Assembly (NCBI GenBank): GCA_002890675.1
Contig: PEFW01000002.1
Location: 1-64,000, forward strand
Reading direction: 5' to 3'
Origin: Candidatus Methylaffinis lahnbergensis
GTDB taxonomy: Bacteria > Pseudomonadota > Alphaproteobacteria > Rhizobiales > Beijerinckiaceae
DNA: 64,000 nt
The notes below the pieces were generated by a model. That model did not search any database and was not told the DNA's origin. It was given only the letters and a program-made list of their open reading frames with translations. Below, in pieces: positions 34,483 through 43,203 of this stretch. Each line of letters begins with the position of its first letter. Position 1 is the first letter of the stretch. Made by a program: the position numbers and the translations under genes.

Positions 34483-37400
34483 ATGTCCCTTACCGATATT
34501 TTTATTCGGCGGCCGGTATTGGCCAGCGTAGTCAGCCTTTTGATTCTCCTCGCCGGGATTCAATCCGGCTTGAAGCTGCAGGTCCGCGAATTTCCGGAAC
34601 TCTCGTCGGCCACGATCACCATCACAACGGTCTATCCAGGCGCCAACGCCGATCTGATCAAGGGTTTCATCACGACGCCCCTTATGCAGGCGGTGGCGAG
34701 TGCCGAAGGCATTGACACGCTGGTTTCGAATTCGCAGCAGAATACCTCGACGATTACCCTCAACCTTCTCCTCAACGCCAATGCGGACCGCGCGGTCGCC
34801 GATGTCTTGGCGAAGGTAAATCAAGTCAAATATCTTTTGCCCCGCGAGGCTTTCGATCCTATCGTCGTCAAGCAGACCGGCGATCCGACCGCCGTTCTTT
34901 ATATGTCCTTCAATTCGAAGGTTCTCACCCCCTCGCAAATCACCGATTACCTGAACCGCGTGGTTCAGCCGAGACTGCAGACGATCGATGGAGTTGCCAA
35001 TGCCCAGATTCTCGGTGGCCAAACCTTTGCGATGCGGGTGTGGCTCAATCCGAACCGGATGGCCGCGCGCGGCGTGACGCCCTTCGATGTCTCGGCCGCC
35101 CTGGCCGCCAACAATTTCACGGCCGCGGCGGGCGAGATCAAGAGCGATTTCATCCAAACCAGCATCAATGCCGAGACCTCGCTTGATTCCGCGAAGGCCT
35201 TCGGCCAGCTGGTCATCGCGGCACGCGGCGACGCGTTGATAAGGCTCGGCGACATAGCCGATATCGAACTCGGCCCGGAGTCGGTCGATTCGTCGTCCGC
35301 TTTCGAAGGTCTCAAGGCTGTCTTCATCGGCATTTACGCGACCCCGACGGCGAACCCCCTCGATGTGATCGACGATGTCCGCAAGGCTTTTCCGGAACTC
35401 CAGTCGCAACTTCCCGCCGGGCTAAATGCCTCCATCGCCTATGACGCGACGAAATTCATCCGTTCCTCGATCCGAGAAGTCGAAAAGACGCTTGGCGAAG
35501 CGGCGCTGATCGTCATCGTGGTGATTTTCCTTTTCCTCGGCAATCTGCGCTCGACGATAATCCCGATCGTGACCATTCCACTTTCTCTCGTCGGCGTGAT
35601 GACAATTCTTTTCGCGCTTGGCTATTCGCTGAATCTCTTGACCTTGCTCGCGCTCGTGCTGGCGATCGGTCTCGTCGTGGACGATGCGATCGTCGTCGTT
35701 GAAAATATCTATCGCCACATGGAAGAGGGGATGCCCGCGCGCGACGCGGCCTTGCAGGGCGCGCACGAGATCACCGCGCCGGTGATTGCGATGACGATCA
35801 CGCTTGCCGCGGTCTATGCGCCAATTGGCTTTGTCTCCGGTTTGACCGGCTCGCTGTTTCGCGAATTCGCGTTCACCCTCGCGGGTTCGGTCGTCGTCTC
35901 CGGCATCATCGCGCTCACCTTGTCGCCGATGATGTGTTCGCGCTTGCTGAAACCGCCCCGAGCTCAAGCGCGCGGGTTTCCCGCCCTCCTCGACCGGGTA
36001 TTCGACGGACTGCGTCAGCACTATCAGCGGCGGCTTCACAAGACTCTCGGTTTTCGCGCGCTGACCGTCCTGATCCTCGTTGGCGTCCTAGCGCTCACAG
36101 GCGTGATATTCGCCTCTACCCCGAAGGAACTGGCGCCCGAGGAAGATCAGGGCATCATTCTCGCGCTTATAAAGACACCTCAATACGCCAACCTCGACTA
36201 TATGGAAAAGGCGACCGCGCAAGTGGAGGCGACGGCCGCCGACATCCCTGAAAAAGAACATGTTTTCATCATCAATGGATCGCCCAGCGTACACGAGGGT
36301 TTTGGCGGCCTCCTGTTGAAGCCATGGGGCGAGCGCAAACGCAGTCAGAAGGAGATCATGGAGGCTCTACAGCCGAAGCTCGCCAAGGTCACCGGAGCCG
36401 AGATCCTGGCCTTCGGCCGGCCGTCGCTGCCTGGCTCGACGGGCGGGCCTCCAGTGCAATTCGTGATCCGGACCATCGGCGATTACCGTCAGCTCGTGAA
36501 TGTCATGGCCGGGATCGAGACAGCCGCGCGCGACAGCGGGCTATTTCTCTTCGCCAACAGCGATCTCAAATTCGATATGCCGCAAATCGACTTCAAAATC
36601 GACGCGGACAAGGCTAACCGCCTCGGCATCAGCATGCAGGCTATCGGCTCCTCGCTCGCCACATTGCTCGGTGGAAATTATGTCAACCGTTTCGGCCTGC
36701 ATGGACGCAGCTACGAAGTCATCCCGCAGGCGCCGAGGGAGTTTCGGCTTACCCCGGATTGGCTGACCCGCTATCAGCTGCGCACGAGTTCCGGCGCGCT
36801 GGTTTCGCTCGCGACGGTCGCGAGCCTCTCGACAACCGTGCAGCCGAATGGATTGCCGACGTTCCAGCAATTGAACTCGGCGACGTTGCAGGGCGTGCCG
36901 TTCCCTGGCCATACGCTTGGCGAGGCCATCGGCTTTCTGCAACAGAAGGCAAAAGAGCTTTTGCCGGAGGGCTACAGCGTCGATTACCAGGGAGAGAGTC
37001 GGCAGTTCGTCCAGGAAGGCAATACGCTCATCGTCACTTTTGTCTTCGCGCTGATTGTGATTTTCCTTGTGCTCGCGGCGCAATTCGAAAGTTTCCGCGA
37101 TCCTTTCATTATTCTCATCGCCCTGCCGACCTCGATGTTCGGTGCGCTTCTGCCTTTGAACGTCCTTGGCGTTGCCGGCGCGGCGAGCATGAATATTTAT
37201 TCGCAGATCGGGCTCGTCACCCTGATCGGCCTCATTTCCAAACATGGTATCCTAATGGTGGAATTCGCCAACAGGCTTCAGGTGCAGGAGGGTTTTGGCC
37301 GCCGCGAGGCGATCGAACTTGCCGCCGCCGTGCGGTTGCGCCCGATCCTCATGACCACGGCGGCCATGGTGGTCGGGATGGTTCCCCTTATTGTCGCCGA

Positions 37401-37593
37401 GGGCGCCGGCGCGAAGAGCCGCTTCGCGATCGGAATCGTCATCGCGGCGGGGATGAGCATCGGTACGATTTTCACGCTGTTCGTGACGCCAGCGATCTAC
37501 ACGCTGATTGCGCGAGATCATGGCAAGACGCGCGGCGAAGAGGATTTCGTCCTAAAGGTGGATGACAAACCAGCGCGCCTTGCGGCCGAGTGA
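34483..37593 (+). CDS. RND multidrug-type efflux permease
   Basis: The 1036-residue protein begins MSLTDIFIRRPVLASVVSLL, typical of the MexF/AcrB superfamily. The twelve membrane helices sit in two repeats. The proton-relay aspartates are in LVLAIGLVVDDAIVVVENIY and the repeat-2 counterpart is GLVTLIGLISKHGILMVEFA. Large periplasmic loops carry PGANADLIKGFITTPLMQAV and QNTSTITLNLLLNANADRAV. It exports hydrophobic compounds using the proton gradient. The gene follows the adaptor by 3 bp (one operon). An imperfect CCTCCGC...GCGGTGGAGG hairpin at 37610-37635 may end or attenuate the transcript. Confidence 0.93.
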   Translation: MSLTDIFIRRPVLASVVSLLILLAGIQSGLKLQVREFPELSSATITITTVYPGANADLIKGFITTPLMQAVASAEGIDTLVSNSQQNTSTITLNLLLNANADRAVADVLAKVNQVKYLLPREAFDPIVVKQTGDPTAVLYMSFNSKVLTPSQITDYLNRVVQPRLQTIDGVANAQILGGQTFAMRVWLNPNRMAARGVTPFDVSAALAANNFTAAAGEIKSDFIQTSINAETSLDSAKAFGQLVIAARGDALIRLGDIADIELGPESVDSSSAFEGLKAVFIGIYATPTANPLDVIDDVRKAFPELQSQLPAGLNASIAYDATKFIRSSIREVEKTLGEAALIVIVVIFLFLGNLRSTIIPIVTIPLSLVGVMTILFALGYSLNLLTLLALVLAIGLVVDDAIVVVENIYRHMEEGMPARDAALQGAHEITAPVIAMTITLAAVYAPIGFVSGLTGSLFREFAFTLAGSVVVSGIIALTLSPMMCSRLLKPPRAQARGFPALLDRVFDGLRQHYQRRLHKTLGFRALTVLILVGVLALTGVIFASTPKELAPEEDQGIILALIKTPQYANLDYMEKATAQVEATAADIPEKEHVFIINGSPSVHEGFGGLLLKPWGERKRSQKEIMEALQPKLAKVTGAEILAFGRPSLPGSTGGPPVQFVIRTIGDYRQLVNVMAGIETAARDSGLFLFANSDLKFDMPQIDFKIDADKANRLGISMQAIGSSLATLLGGNYVNRFGLHGRSYEVIPQAPREFRLTPDWLTRYQLRTSSGALVSLATVASLSTTVQPNGLPTFQQLNSATLQGVPFPGHTLGEAIGFLQQKAKELLPEGYSVDYQGESRQFVQEGNTLIVTFVFALIVIFLVLAAQFESFRDPFIILIALPTSMFGALLPLNVLGVAGAASMNIYSQIGLVTLIGLISKHGILMVEFANRLQVQEGFGRREAIELAAAVRLRPILMTTAAMVVGMVPLIVAEGAGAKSRFAIGIVIAAGMSIGTIFTLFVTPAIYTLIARDHGKTRGEEDFVLKVDDKPARLAAE

Positions 37594-37689
37594 AGTTGGG
37601 AAGTGATCCCCTCCGCGGTGTTCCAGCGGTGGAGGCGAAGAGTCTGCCTCCGTGCTACGTCGAGAAATCCACATTCGCGCAGACTGGGC

Positions 37690-38166
37690 ATGACTAAAAT
37701 TTTCAATGGCCGATATACGGCTCGCACGGATAAGCCTCTGGTGCTTTTTCTGATCGGGATCCGGCTCAACAAGCTTTGGGCCGTACATAAATGGCTGCCA
37801 GTCTTCATCGCCATGCCGCGGATGCTCGCCGAGCTCGGCCGCAAGCGAGAGGCTGGTCTGCTCTCGCATCGGCTTTATCATTCCGGGCGGATTTACCTGG
37901 TGCAGCAATATTGGGAGTCGTTCGACAAGCTCATCGCCTATGCACATGATCCTTCGGCAAAACATTTTCCGGCCTGGGCGGCGTTCAACCGTGCCGTCGG
38001 GAAGGACGGCAAGGTGGGTATTTGGCATGAGACCTATCTCATCGAGCCAGGCAAATTTGAAACGATCTATGGAAATATGCCGCTGTTTGGCCTTGCCGCC
38101 GCGACGAAGCATGTCCCTGCGGACAGTGGACTGTCGGCGGCAAAAGACCGCATGAGCGGGGGTTAG
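37690..38166 (+). CDS. DUF4188 domain-containing protein
   Basis: The ATG at 37690 gives MTKIFNGRYTARTDKPLVLF. The 158-residue protein carries the family phrases LIGIRLNKLWAVHKWLPVF, MPRMLAELGRKREAGLLSHR, IYLVQQYWESFDKLIAYAHD and WAAFNRAVGKDGKVGIWHET. DUF4188 is related to the dimeric alpha/beta-barrel (monooxygenase-like) fold. Its activity is not established. It lies 96 bp after the efflux pump on the same strand and could be part of that operon. A terminator-like hairpin follows the stop directly. Confidence 0.8.
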   Translation: MTKIFNGRYTARTDKPLVLFLIGIRLNKLWAVHKWLPVFIAMPRMLAELGRKREAGLLSHRLYHSGRIYLVQQYWESFDKLIAYAHDPSAKHFPAWAAFNRAVGKDGKVGIWHETYLIEPGKFETIYGNMPLFGLAAATKHVPADSGLSAAKDRMSGG

Positions 38167-38170
38167 CTGC

Positions 38171-38207
38171 CCGCTCGGGCGCGAAGCCCGCGGCGGGTGG
38201 CGTTTTT
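38171..38207 (+). terminator. Probable Rho-independent terminator after the DUF4188 gene
   Basis: The stem CCGC-tc-GGGC / GCCC-GCGG around GCGAA (38171-38193) is followed within 10 bases by TTTTT (38203-38207). It lies 5 bases after the DUF4188 stop codon. Confidence 0.45.
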
Positions 38208-38269
38208 AGCCCGCGCATGCTAGCAGACAGGCACGAATGTCAAGGGGCCGATTGGCGCATGAGTCGCAA

Positions 38270-38974
38270 ATGACCGAGTTTTTCCGCGAAGTCGACGAGG
38301 ACGTCCGCCGCGACCGCCTCGTCCGGCTGTGGACCGAATACCGGTATTTTCTGTTTGCCCTGGCTGTTCTCGCCGTGGCCGGGACTGGGGGCTGGCGCCT
38401 TTACGGCCATTACCGCGACGAGGCCGCGCAGGCAGCCAGCGCGAAGTACGAAGCCGCCGCGCAACTGTCGCGCGACGGCAAGTCCACTGAGGCCGCAGCC
38501 GCTTTCGATGACTTGAGCAAAACCGCGCCAAAGGGTTATGCGATCCTAGCCCGTCTGCGCGCGGCGGACGCGCGCGCGGCGAGCGATCCGAAGGCAGCGA
38601 TTGCGGCCTATGAGGCGTTGGCGGCCGACCCCGGCTTCGATCCGGCCTTCAAGGATTTTGCCAAGCTCCGCGCGGCCATGCTGCGTGTCGACAGCGACGA
38701 TCCGCGGGACTTCGAACGAAGATTCGCGCCGCTTGCTTCGGACACTTTTCCCTATCGCTATCAGATCCGGGAGCTGCTTGGCCTTGCCGCGTTGAAGCGG
38801 AACGCTTTCGACACCGCCGGGCGCTGGTTCGACGGGATTGTCTCCGACCCGCGAGCCCCAGCCGGGGCCCATATGCGCGCCCAGGCTCTTCTCGGTCTGG
38901 TTCAATCGGCGGCGGTGCCGCCGGCGAACCCGCAAGCTGGCAACCCGCCGCCCGAAGACGCGCCGGCCAAGTAA
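38270..38974 (+). CDS. YfgM-like tetratricopeptide membrane protein
   Basis: I start at MTEFFREVDEDVRRDRLVRL, the usual beginning of this family, rather than an ATG 33 bp upstream. A single membrane helix follows (YFLFALAVLAVAGTGGWRLY), then a TPR_21-type periplasmic domain: YEAAAQLSRDGKSTEAAAAF, GYAILARLRAADARAASDPK and IRELLGLAALKRNAFDTAGR. YfgM works with PpiD at the Sec translocon in E. coli. The 234-residue length fits. It lies 12 bp before der, the conserved yfgM-der neighbourhood. Confidence 0.85.
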   Translation: MTEFFREVDEDVRRDRLVRLWTEYRYFLFALAVLAVAGTGGWRLYGHYRDEAAQAASAKYEAAAQLSRDGKSTEAAAAFDDLSKTAPKGYAILARLRAADARAASDPKAAIAAYEALAADPGFDPAFKDFAKLRAAMLRVDSDDPRDFERRFAPLASDTFPYRYQIRELLGLAALKRNAFDTAGRWFDGIVSDPRAPAGAHMRAQALLGLVQSAAVPPANPQAGNPPPEDAPAK

Positions 38975-38986
38975 CACTCCGGAACA

Positions 38987-40390
38987 ATGTTTACCGTCGC
39001 GATCATCGGTCGGCCGAACGTTGGCAAATCAACGCTGTTCAACCGGCTCGCCGGGAAAAAGCTCGCGCTCGTGAACGACCGTCCAGGGGTGACCCGCGAC
39101 CGACGCGAGGGCGAGGCCAGACTAGGCGATCTCGCCTTCAAGATCATCGACACCGCCGGACTAGAGGAAGGCGACAACGCCTCCTTACAGGGCCGGATGC
39201 GCGCGCAGACCGGAGCGGCGCTCGACCTCGCCGATGCGATATTCTTCGTGTTCGACTCGCGCGCGGGTTTGACGCCGACCGATCGCTTCTTCGCCAATCT
39301 CGTTCGCCGCGCGAACAAGCCATTGATCCTCGTCGCCAACAAGGCCGAGGGGCGCGCCGGCGCTTTGGGCGCGCTCGAAGGCTTCGATTTGGGGCTTGGC
39401 GAGCCGGTGCCGCTGTCGGCCGAACATGGGGACGGATTCGCCGAGCTCTATGTCGCCTTGCGCGAGGCGCTTCCGGAGGCCACCGCTTTGCCGGCCGAGC
39501 TGGAGGACGATGCCACGCGCGCGCCGCCGGACGAGGATCAAGATGGCTCCGAGCTCGATGTCACGAAGCCGCTGCGGATCGCGATCATCGGCCGCCCCAA
39601 TGCCGGCAAGTCGACGCTCCTCAACCGGATTCTCGATCAGGACCGGCTGCTGACGGGACCCGAACCAGGCCTCACCCGCGATACGATCGGCATCGATTTC
39701 GAGTGGCAAAACCGGCGGATCAAAATGTTCGACACGGCAGGCTTGCGCAAACGCGCACGGGTCGCGGACGATTTGGAAAAGCTTGCCGGGAATGATGCCT
39801 TGCGCGCGGCGAAATTCGCCGAGGTCGTGGTGTTGCTGCTCGACGCGGCGATCCCTTTCGAGAAGCAGGATCTCACTCTCGCCGATCTCGCCGAACGCGA
39901 GGGCAGGGCGCTCGTCATCGGCCTCAATAAATGGGATCTGATCGAGGCCAAGGGCGCGGCGCTTCCGGACCTGCGGGCGGAGGCGGCGAGGCTTTTGCCG
40001 CAGGTAAAAGGCGCGCCGGTCATGCCGGTATCCGGCGCGACGGGGGAAGGGGTCGAGAGACTTATGGAGGAGATTTTCCGTGTCCATGAAATCTGGAACA
40101 AACGGATTTCGACGGCGCGGCTCAATCGCTGGCTTGCCACCACCCTCGATCAAACTCCCCCGCCCGCGATCGCCGGGCGGCGCATCAAAATCCGCTACAT
40201 GACGCAGCTCCGCGCGCGGCCGCCTTATTTCATCCTTTTCGGCAATCAGCTCGACGCTCTGCCCGCGAGTTATGAACGCTTTCTCGTCAATGGCCTGCGC
40301 CAAGCCTTCGATCTGCCGGGCGTCCCCATCCGGATCTCGAAAAAAACCAGCGACAATCCCTACGCGGGCAAAAGATCGCGGCAGAGGTGA
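38987..40390 (+). CDS. der: Ribosome biogenesis GTPase Der (EngA)
   Basis: There are two tandem GTPase domains. Domain 1 has [24 protein letters not shown] and ANKAEG. Domain 2 has [27 protein letters not shown] and [12 protein letters not shown]. The C-terminal KH-like domain reads [20 protein letters not shown] and ends with [13 protein letters not shown]. Der is essential for 50S ribosome assembly. The 467-residue length is normal for Alphaproteobacteria, which have a short linker between domains. It is transcribed with the YfgM-like gene. The DNA between der and the upstream IS1595 element holds no gene. Confidence 0.95.
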   Translation: MFTVAIIGRPNVGKSTLFNRLAGKKLALVNDRPGVTRDRREGEARLGDLAFKIIDTAGLEEGDNASLQGRMRAQTGAALDLADAIFFVFDSRAGLTPTDRFFANLVRRANKPLILVANKAEGRAGALGALEGFDLGLGEPVPLSAEHGDGFAELYVALREALPEATALPAELEDDATRAPPDEDQDGSELDVTKPLRIAIIGRPNAGKSTLLNRILDQDRLLTGPEPGLTRDTIGIDFEWQNRRIKMFDTAGLRKRARVADDLEKLAGNDALRAAKFAEVVVLLLDAAIPFEKQDLTLADLAEREGRALVIGLNKWDLIEAKGAALPDLRAEAARLLPQVKGAPVMPVSGATGEGVERLMEEIFRVHEIWNKRISTARLNRWLATTLDQTPPPAIAGRRIKIRYMTQLRARPPYFILFGNQLDALPASYERFLVNGLRQAFDLPGVPIRISKKTSDNPYAGKRSRQR

Positions 40391-40595
40391 GGGAATGGCC
40401 GGGCGCGGTTTCCACCGCCGCGACCGACATGTACCGCTTGGTCCGCATGGCTTAATCGGCACCTCCAAGGCCGCATCGTGGTTCATGGCATAATGCCGAC
40501 CCAAATGGGTTCGTTGCGCCGGACGCGGGTGTCATTTCGCTCCTCTGTGCAACGCGTCTTGGCCGGGTCGAGCAGGAGGCGCCCGCCCGGACCCC

Positions 40596-40603
40596 TGCAA
40601 AAA
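40596..40603 (+). repeat. Target-site duplication, left copy
   Basis: TGCAAAAA immediately precedes the left inverted repeat. The identical octamer immediately follows the right inverted repeat (43227-43234). An 8-bp duplication is what IS1595-family transposases make. Confidence 0.85.
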
Positions 40604-40626
40604 CGCGATAGTGTATTTTACTGATA
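40604..40626 (+). repeat. Left terminal inverted repeat of the IS1595-type element
   Basis: It begins CGCGATAGTG and continues to ACTGATA. It matches the reverse complement of 43204-43226 at 18 of 23 positions, including the outer CGCGAT and inner ACTGATA. Confidence 0.8.
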
Positions 40627-40716
40627 CGGTTGGTTCCCCCGGCGGTGGGGCTTGCACGGGGGGGCCATTTATGATTCAATCCGAATGCGGAGTTCCGTAA
40701 CTTTTGCACAGAAAAC

Positions 40717-40742
40717 GTGGGCCGCCTCCTTAGGCGGCCCAC
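40717..40742 (-). terminator. Hairpin downstream of the tRNA-Cys-like sequence
   Basis: Perfect 10-bp arms GTGGGCCGCC / GGCGGCCCAC enclose six bases. On the minus strand it directly follows the tRNA-like 3' end and is followed by GTTTTC, so it should terminate that transcript. Confidence 0.6.
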
Positions 40743-40743
40743 G

Positions 40744-40815
40744 AGACCGGGGCCGGAATCGAACCGGCGTCTTCGACCTTGCTGGGGCGACGCATAACCA
40801 TTCTGCCACCTGGTC
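40744..40815 (-). tRNA. tRNA-Cys-like sequence, atypical (possible pseudo-tRNA)
   Basis: The D-arm (GTGGCAGAATGGTTATGC) and T-arm (ACGCCGGTTCGATTCCGGC) match alphaproteobacterial tRNA-Cys closely. Acceptor strands GACCAGG and CCCGGTC pair except at 5:68. The anticodon arm is abnormal: TCGCC-CCAGCAA-GGTCGA pairs only with one bulged T. Position 33 is C rather than T, and the triplet at the anticodon place reads AGC (GCA is present one base further on). CCA is not encoded (TCG follows). It is probably a degenerate or repurposed tRNA carried as transposon cargo. Two perfect hairpins flank it. Confidence 0.45.
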
Positions 40816-40817
40816 AA

Positions 40818-40843
40818 GTCGCCCCGCTTTTCAGCGGGGCGAC
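40818..40843 (-). other. Hairpin upstream of the tRNA-Cys-like sequence
   Basis: Perfect 10-bp arms GTCGCCCCGC / GCGGGGCGAC enclose six bases, two bases before the tRNA-like 5' end on the minus strand. Its 3' arm could instead pair with GTCGCCCC inside the tRNA-like anticodon region (complement of 40784-40791), so two exclusive folds are possible. Confidence 0.5.
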
Positions 40844-40978
40844 TTTTCCGTTTTGGCATGGCCCGAAGAGAACGTCAATTGCGATTGTTACTTTTGAGCG
40901 GGCGGCAAGGGCGTTTCGGTTTGCGCCCACTCTTAAGTTAGAGCTTCCTATCTGCAAATGATACAGGAGGCTTGACGG

Positions 40979-41713
40979 ATGTTACAAAGCCTGTCATTCT
41001 TAAGCATGCTAGATTCAAACATCACTCGCCGACAAATTCCATTCTATGCCTCTTATGCCGGATTCTACAGGGCGATGAGGATCTTGAAGAACGGCGGATT
41101 GCCACGCCGTATTGAGACGCGCGTCTTTGCGACGATCGAGGGGGAAGCATCGCGAGTCGTGGCTGGGTTTAGTGCTCTCGGTTGGATAGATGAAGCGGGT
41201 CGTCCAACGGCGGACTTGCGCAAGTTAGTTTCTGCCTTCGGAACGGAGGAGTTGGGCTCTGTGCTCGCTGAGGTATTGCCGAGAGCATACCCGTATCTCC
41301 AGGACCTTGATCTTGAGAGCGCGACAAATAATTCCCTGCGACAGGCCTTTGCTTCATATATTGGCCGCGAACCTGAGACGTTGCGGAATGCTGAGACTTT
41401 CTTTCTTTGCCTCGCGTCAGAGGCAGGACGTCCAATGTCGGAACATTTTTCCCGACGCGCCTCTCGCGGCGTCGGGGACGCGAAGCGCTGGTTGCGGGTT
41501 GCTGAAACCGGAGTGTTGGAAGAGGAAGTTACGAAACCTTTTGGACCCAATGAGCCGCCAAAGGCAAAGGCGGGTTCTTCCGAAGGAATAGGCTCCCTCA
41601 CCACCAAGATTGTCGCCTTATTGGGCGACGGCGATATGACGGATGACGAAAAAGCGGCAGTCGTAACCTTACTTTCGTATCTAGCTCGGCGGCTCAAATG
41701 TGAAGGACAATAA
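40979..41713 (+). CDS. Transposon cargo protein, DUF5343-like (244 aa)
   Basis: AGGAGG lies 9 bases before the ATG. The N-terminal half (YASYAGFYRAMRILKNGGLP, FSALGWIDEAGRPTADLRKL, LAEVLPRAYPYLQDLDLESA) resembles the DUF5343 winged-helix-like pattern: a Y-x-x-x-F-x-x-(A/L)L...LGF-(L/I)D-x-x-G-x-PT opening. These proteins occur in mobile and defence-rich regions and have no proven activity. The C-terminal third is charged and linker-like, ending in DDEKAAVVTLLSYLARRLKC. It has no signal peptide. Codon use is less GC-biased than in der or recA, in line with transfer on the element. Confidence 0.65.
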   Translation: MLQSLSFLSMLDSNITRRQIPFYASYAGFYRAMRILKNGGLPRRIETRVFATIEGEASRVVAGFSALGWIDEAGRPTADLRKLVSAFGTEELGSVLAEVLPRAYPYLQDLDLESATNNSLRQAFASYIGREPETLRNAETFFLCLASEAGRPMSEHFSRRASRGVGDAKRWLRVAETGVLEEEVTKPFGPNEPPKAKAGSSEGIGSLTTKIVALLGDGDMTDDEKAAVVTLLSYLARRLKCEGQ

Positions 41714-41753
41714 ATTCTTCCCGGCCCGGTCAGACGGATCGGGAAGCGTTATC

Positions 41754-41846
41754 GGGCGTAGTGTAAGGAAGCACGTTGCAAGGTTTCTCACCCGGCTGCC
41801 ACCGGGGCACCTGCAAAAGAGAGGGGTTCAAATTCCCCTTCGCCCG
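41754..41846 (+). tRNA. tRNA-like sequence with a 31-nt anticodon loop
   Basis: Acceptor strands GGGCGTA (41754-41760) and TTCGCCC (41839-41845) pair at six of seven positions. The D-arm is GTG-TAAGGAAG-CAC. The anticodon stem is TTGCA / TGCAA (41776-41780, 41812-41816), perfect. The T-arm is AGGGG-TTCAAAT-TCCCC, with discriminator G and then CCC. Instead of 7 bases the anticodon loop has 31, containing an inner CCCGG / CCGGG hairpin. Removing 24 bases would give a normal cloverleaf of 69 bases. It may be a pseudo-tRNA or a structured RNA. Positions 8-9 are also missing. A hairpin-rich trailer follows. Confidence 0.4.
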
Positions 41847-41908
41847 CCCTTCCAAAAAGGGAGGGCCGGTCCTCTCCTTCCATAAGAGAGGGATTAACTA
41901 GAACTAGG

Positions 41909-41942
41909 CCGCCTGATTAGGATTCCACGCCTAATCAGGCGG
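41909..41942 (+). terminator. Strong Rho-independent terminator
   Basis: A perfect 13-bp stem (CCGCCTGATTAGG / CCTAATCAGGCGG, 8-base loop) is followed by TTCCATGTTTTTATTAT. It ends the plus-strand transcript of the 244-aa gene and the tRNA-like sequence inside the transposon. Confidence 0.8.
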
Positions 41943-42028
41943 TTCCATGTTTTTATTATATAATTTAATTTCAACGCGATGTCACTAAAAAATTGTTCGC
42001 ACAGTGAAAACCTTGTGGAATCAGGTTA

Positions 42029-42205
42029 ATGGCCGATAAACCATTGAAAAATGAGTCACTTACGGACGCGGAAATCTCGGCCCGCATGGATCGCGCTATC
42101 CGCCGATCCCTACAGATGCCTCCCAAACTTCACAAAGACAGCCGGAAGCCGCGCCCTCGTAAGGCAAAAGCGGCCGCCGCAAAGCCCGAAACTCCTTTCG
42201 AGTGA
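42029..42205 (+). CDS. 58-aa basic ORF within the IS1595 element
   Basis: ATG is preceded by TCAGGTTA. The protein begins MADKPLKNESLTDAEISARM and continues DRAIRRSLQMPPKLHKDSRK, then PRPRKAKAAAAKP. The phrase R-x-(A/E)-x-(I/L)RR-x-L-x-x-PP-K-x-H-K resembles small proteins I recall beside mobile elements and toxin-antitoxin loci in Alphaproteobacteria. No function is known. It converges with the transposase gene (9 bp between stops), so an antisense effect on transposase mRNA is also possible. Confidence 0.5.
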   Translation: MADKPLKNESLTDAEISARMDRAIRRSLQMPPKLHKDSRKPRPRKAKAAAAKPETPFE

Positions 42206-42213
42206 GCCGCCAC

Positions 42214-43164
42214 TTAGGCGGCGTCGCCCCCGTCAAGGCTGCGATACGTCAACCTTTTTCCAGTCGCACCCTTAATCGCGAGCATAGTCCGCTCACTGTC
42301 TTCAATGCCTAGCATAGACCGGTTTGAAAATCTGAAATCGAACTCATGCAGATACCGATGTAAATGTTGCTCACCGCAATGTTGATACACGCCAACCATG
42401 CCTCTTTTGAATATAGAGAAAAACCCTTCAACACTGTTTGTCGTAACAGCGCCTCTTTTATATTCACCTATGCTATGACTAACATATTCATGCTTAGAAA
42501 ACTCTTTTCCTATCTTCTTATACTGCTGTGCCTCGTCTGTGTTTAACGTGCTATCTAGAGCAACATTTTCACAAACGACATTTTTAAGGGTCTTCGTGGT
42601 CAAATCTTTGACCTTAACGCTTCTTGCCCGTCCGCCCCGCTCAACAAGCGAGACGATTTTCCGTTTGCTGACAGTTCCTCTCTTTTGTAGCCAGCCCTTG
42701 TTATTGTGGAATACGTAATCGGCTGGTCCTTGGAATGTTTCGTCAACCTCGACAACCATATCCTTGCCGCCAAGCGGCTCGGGGTCATGATCGGCCATCG
42801 CTTCTCTGATCCGGTGCGCGACAAACCACGCTGTCTTATATTGCACGTTCAAGGTCCGACTGAGTTGATGCGCCGAAAAGCCTTTTTTCGATGAAGCCAT
42901 AAGCCGGAAAGCCAACAGCCATTTATGAAGCGGCAGGTGCGACCGCTCGTAAATGGCTCCCATCCTAACTGTGAATTTGTCTTTACAGGATATGCAATAG
43001 TACCAACCCGGCCCCATGGAGTCCCCTAGAAGGGGCCGGATACCTTCTTTGATGACGCCACAGTGCGGGCATATCGGACCATCTGGCCACCTAACCGCCT
43101 CAAGGTGCGCCCGCGCGGCGTCTTCGTCATGATAAATCGCATTGCTTAATTCGACGGGTGTCAT
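42214..43164 (-). CDS. IS1595-family transposase (ISXO2-like)
   Basis: AAGGAG sits 8 bases before the ATG (MTPVELSNAIYHDEDAARAH). An N-terminal zinc ribbon (CPHC at 32-35, CISC at 57-60) is followed by FRLMASSKKGFSAHQLSRTL with VQYKTAWFVAHRIREAM (helix-turn-helix). The DDE nuclease domain starts at VVEVDETFQG (first Asp ~141), has LDSTLNTDEAQQYKKIG (second) and NSVEGFFSIFKRGMVGVYQH (the N/E position typical of ISXO2). At 316 residues it is complete. It is the only intact transposase in the window and probably mobilised this element. Confidence 0.93.
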   Translation of the reverse strand: MTPVELSNAIYHDEDAARAHLEAVRWPDGPICPHCGVIKEGIRPLLGDSMGPGWYYCISCKDKFTVRMGAIYERSHLPLHKWLLAFRLMASSKKGFSAHQLSRTLNVQYKTAWFVAHRIREAMADHDPEPLGGKDMVVEVDETFQGPADYVFHNNKGWLQKRGTVSKRKIVSLVERGGRARSVKVKDLTTKTLKNVVCENVALDSTLNTDEAQQYKKIGKEFSKHEYVSHSIGEYKRGAVTTNSVEGFFSIFKRGMVGVYQHCGEQHLHRYLHEFDFRFSNRSMLGIEDSERTMLAIKGATGKRLTYRSLDGGDAA

Positions 43165-43203
43165 GGTCAATCTCCTTAACCATGACTATGGCATATCGGG
43201 CGC

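Noticed and set aside
34252..35409. 385-codon open frame on the minus strand
   Set aside because: It is antisense to the junction of the RND adaptor and permease genes; composition artefact.
39185..40504. 439-codon open frame on the minus strand
   Set aside because: It is antisense to der, whose GTPase motifs are unambiguous.
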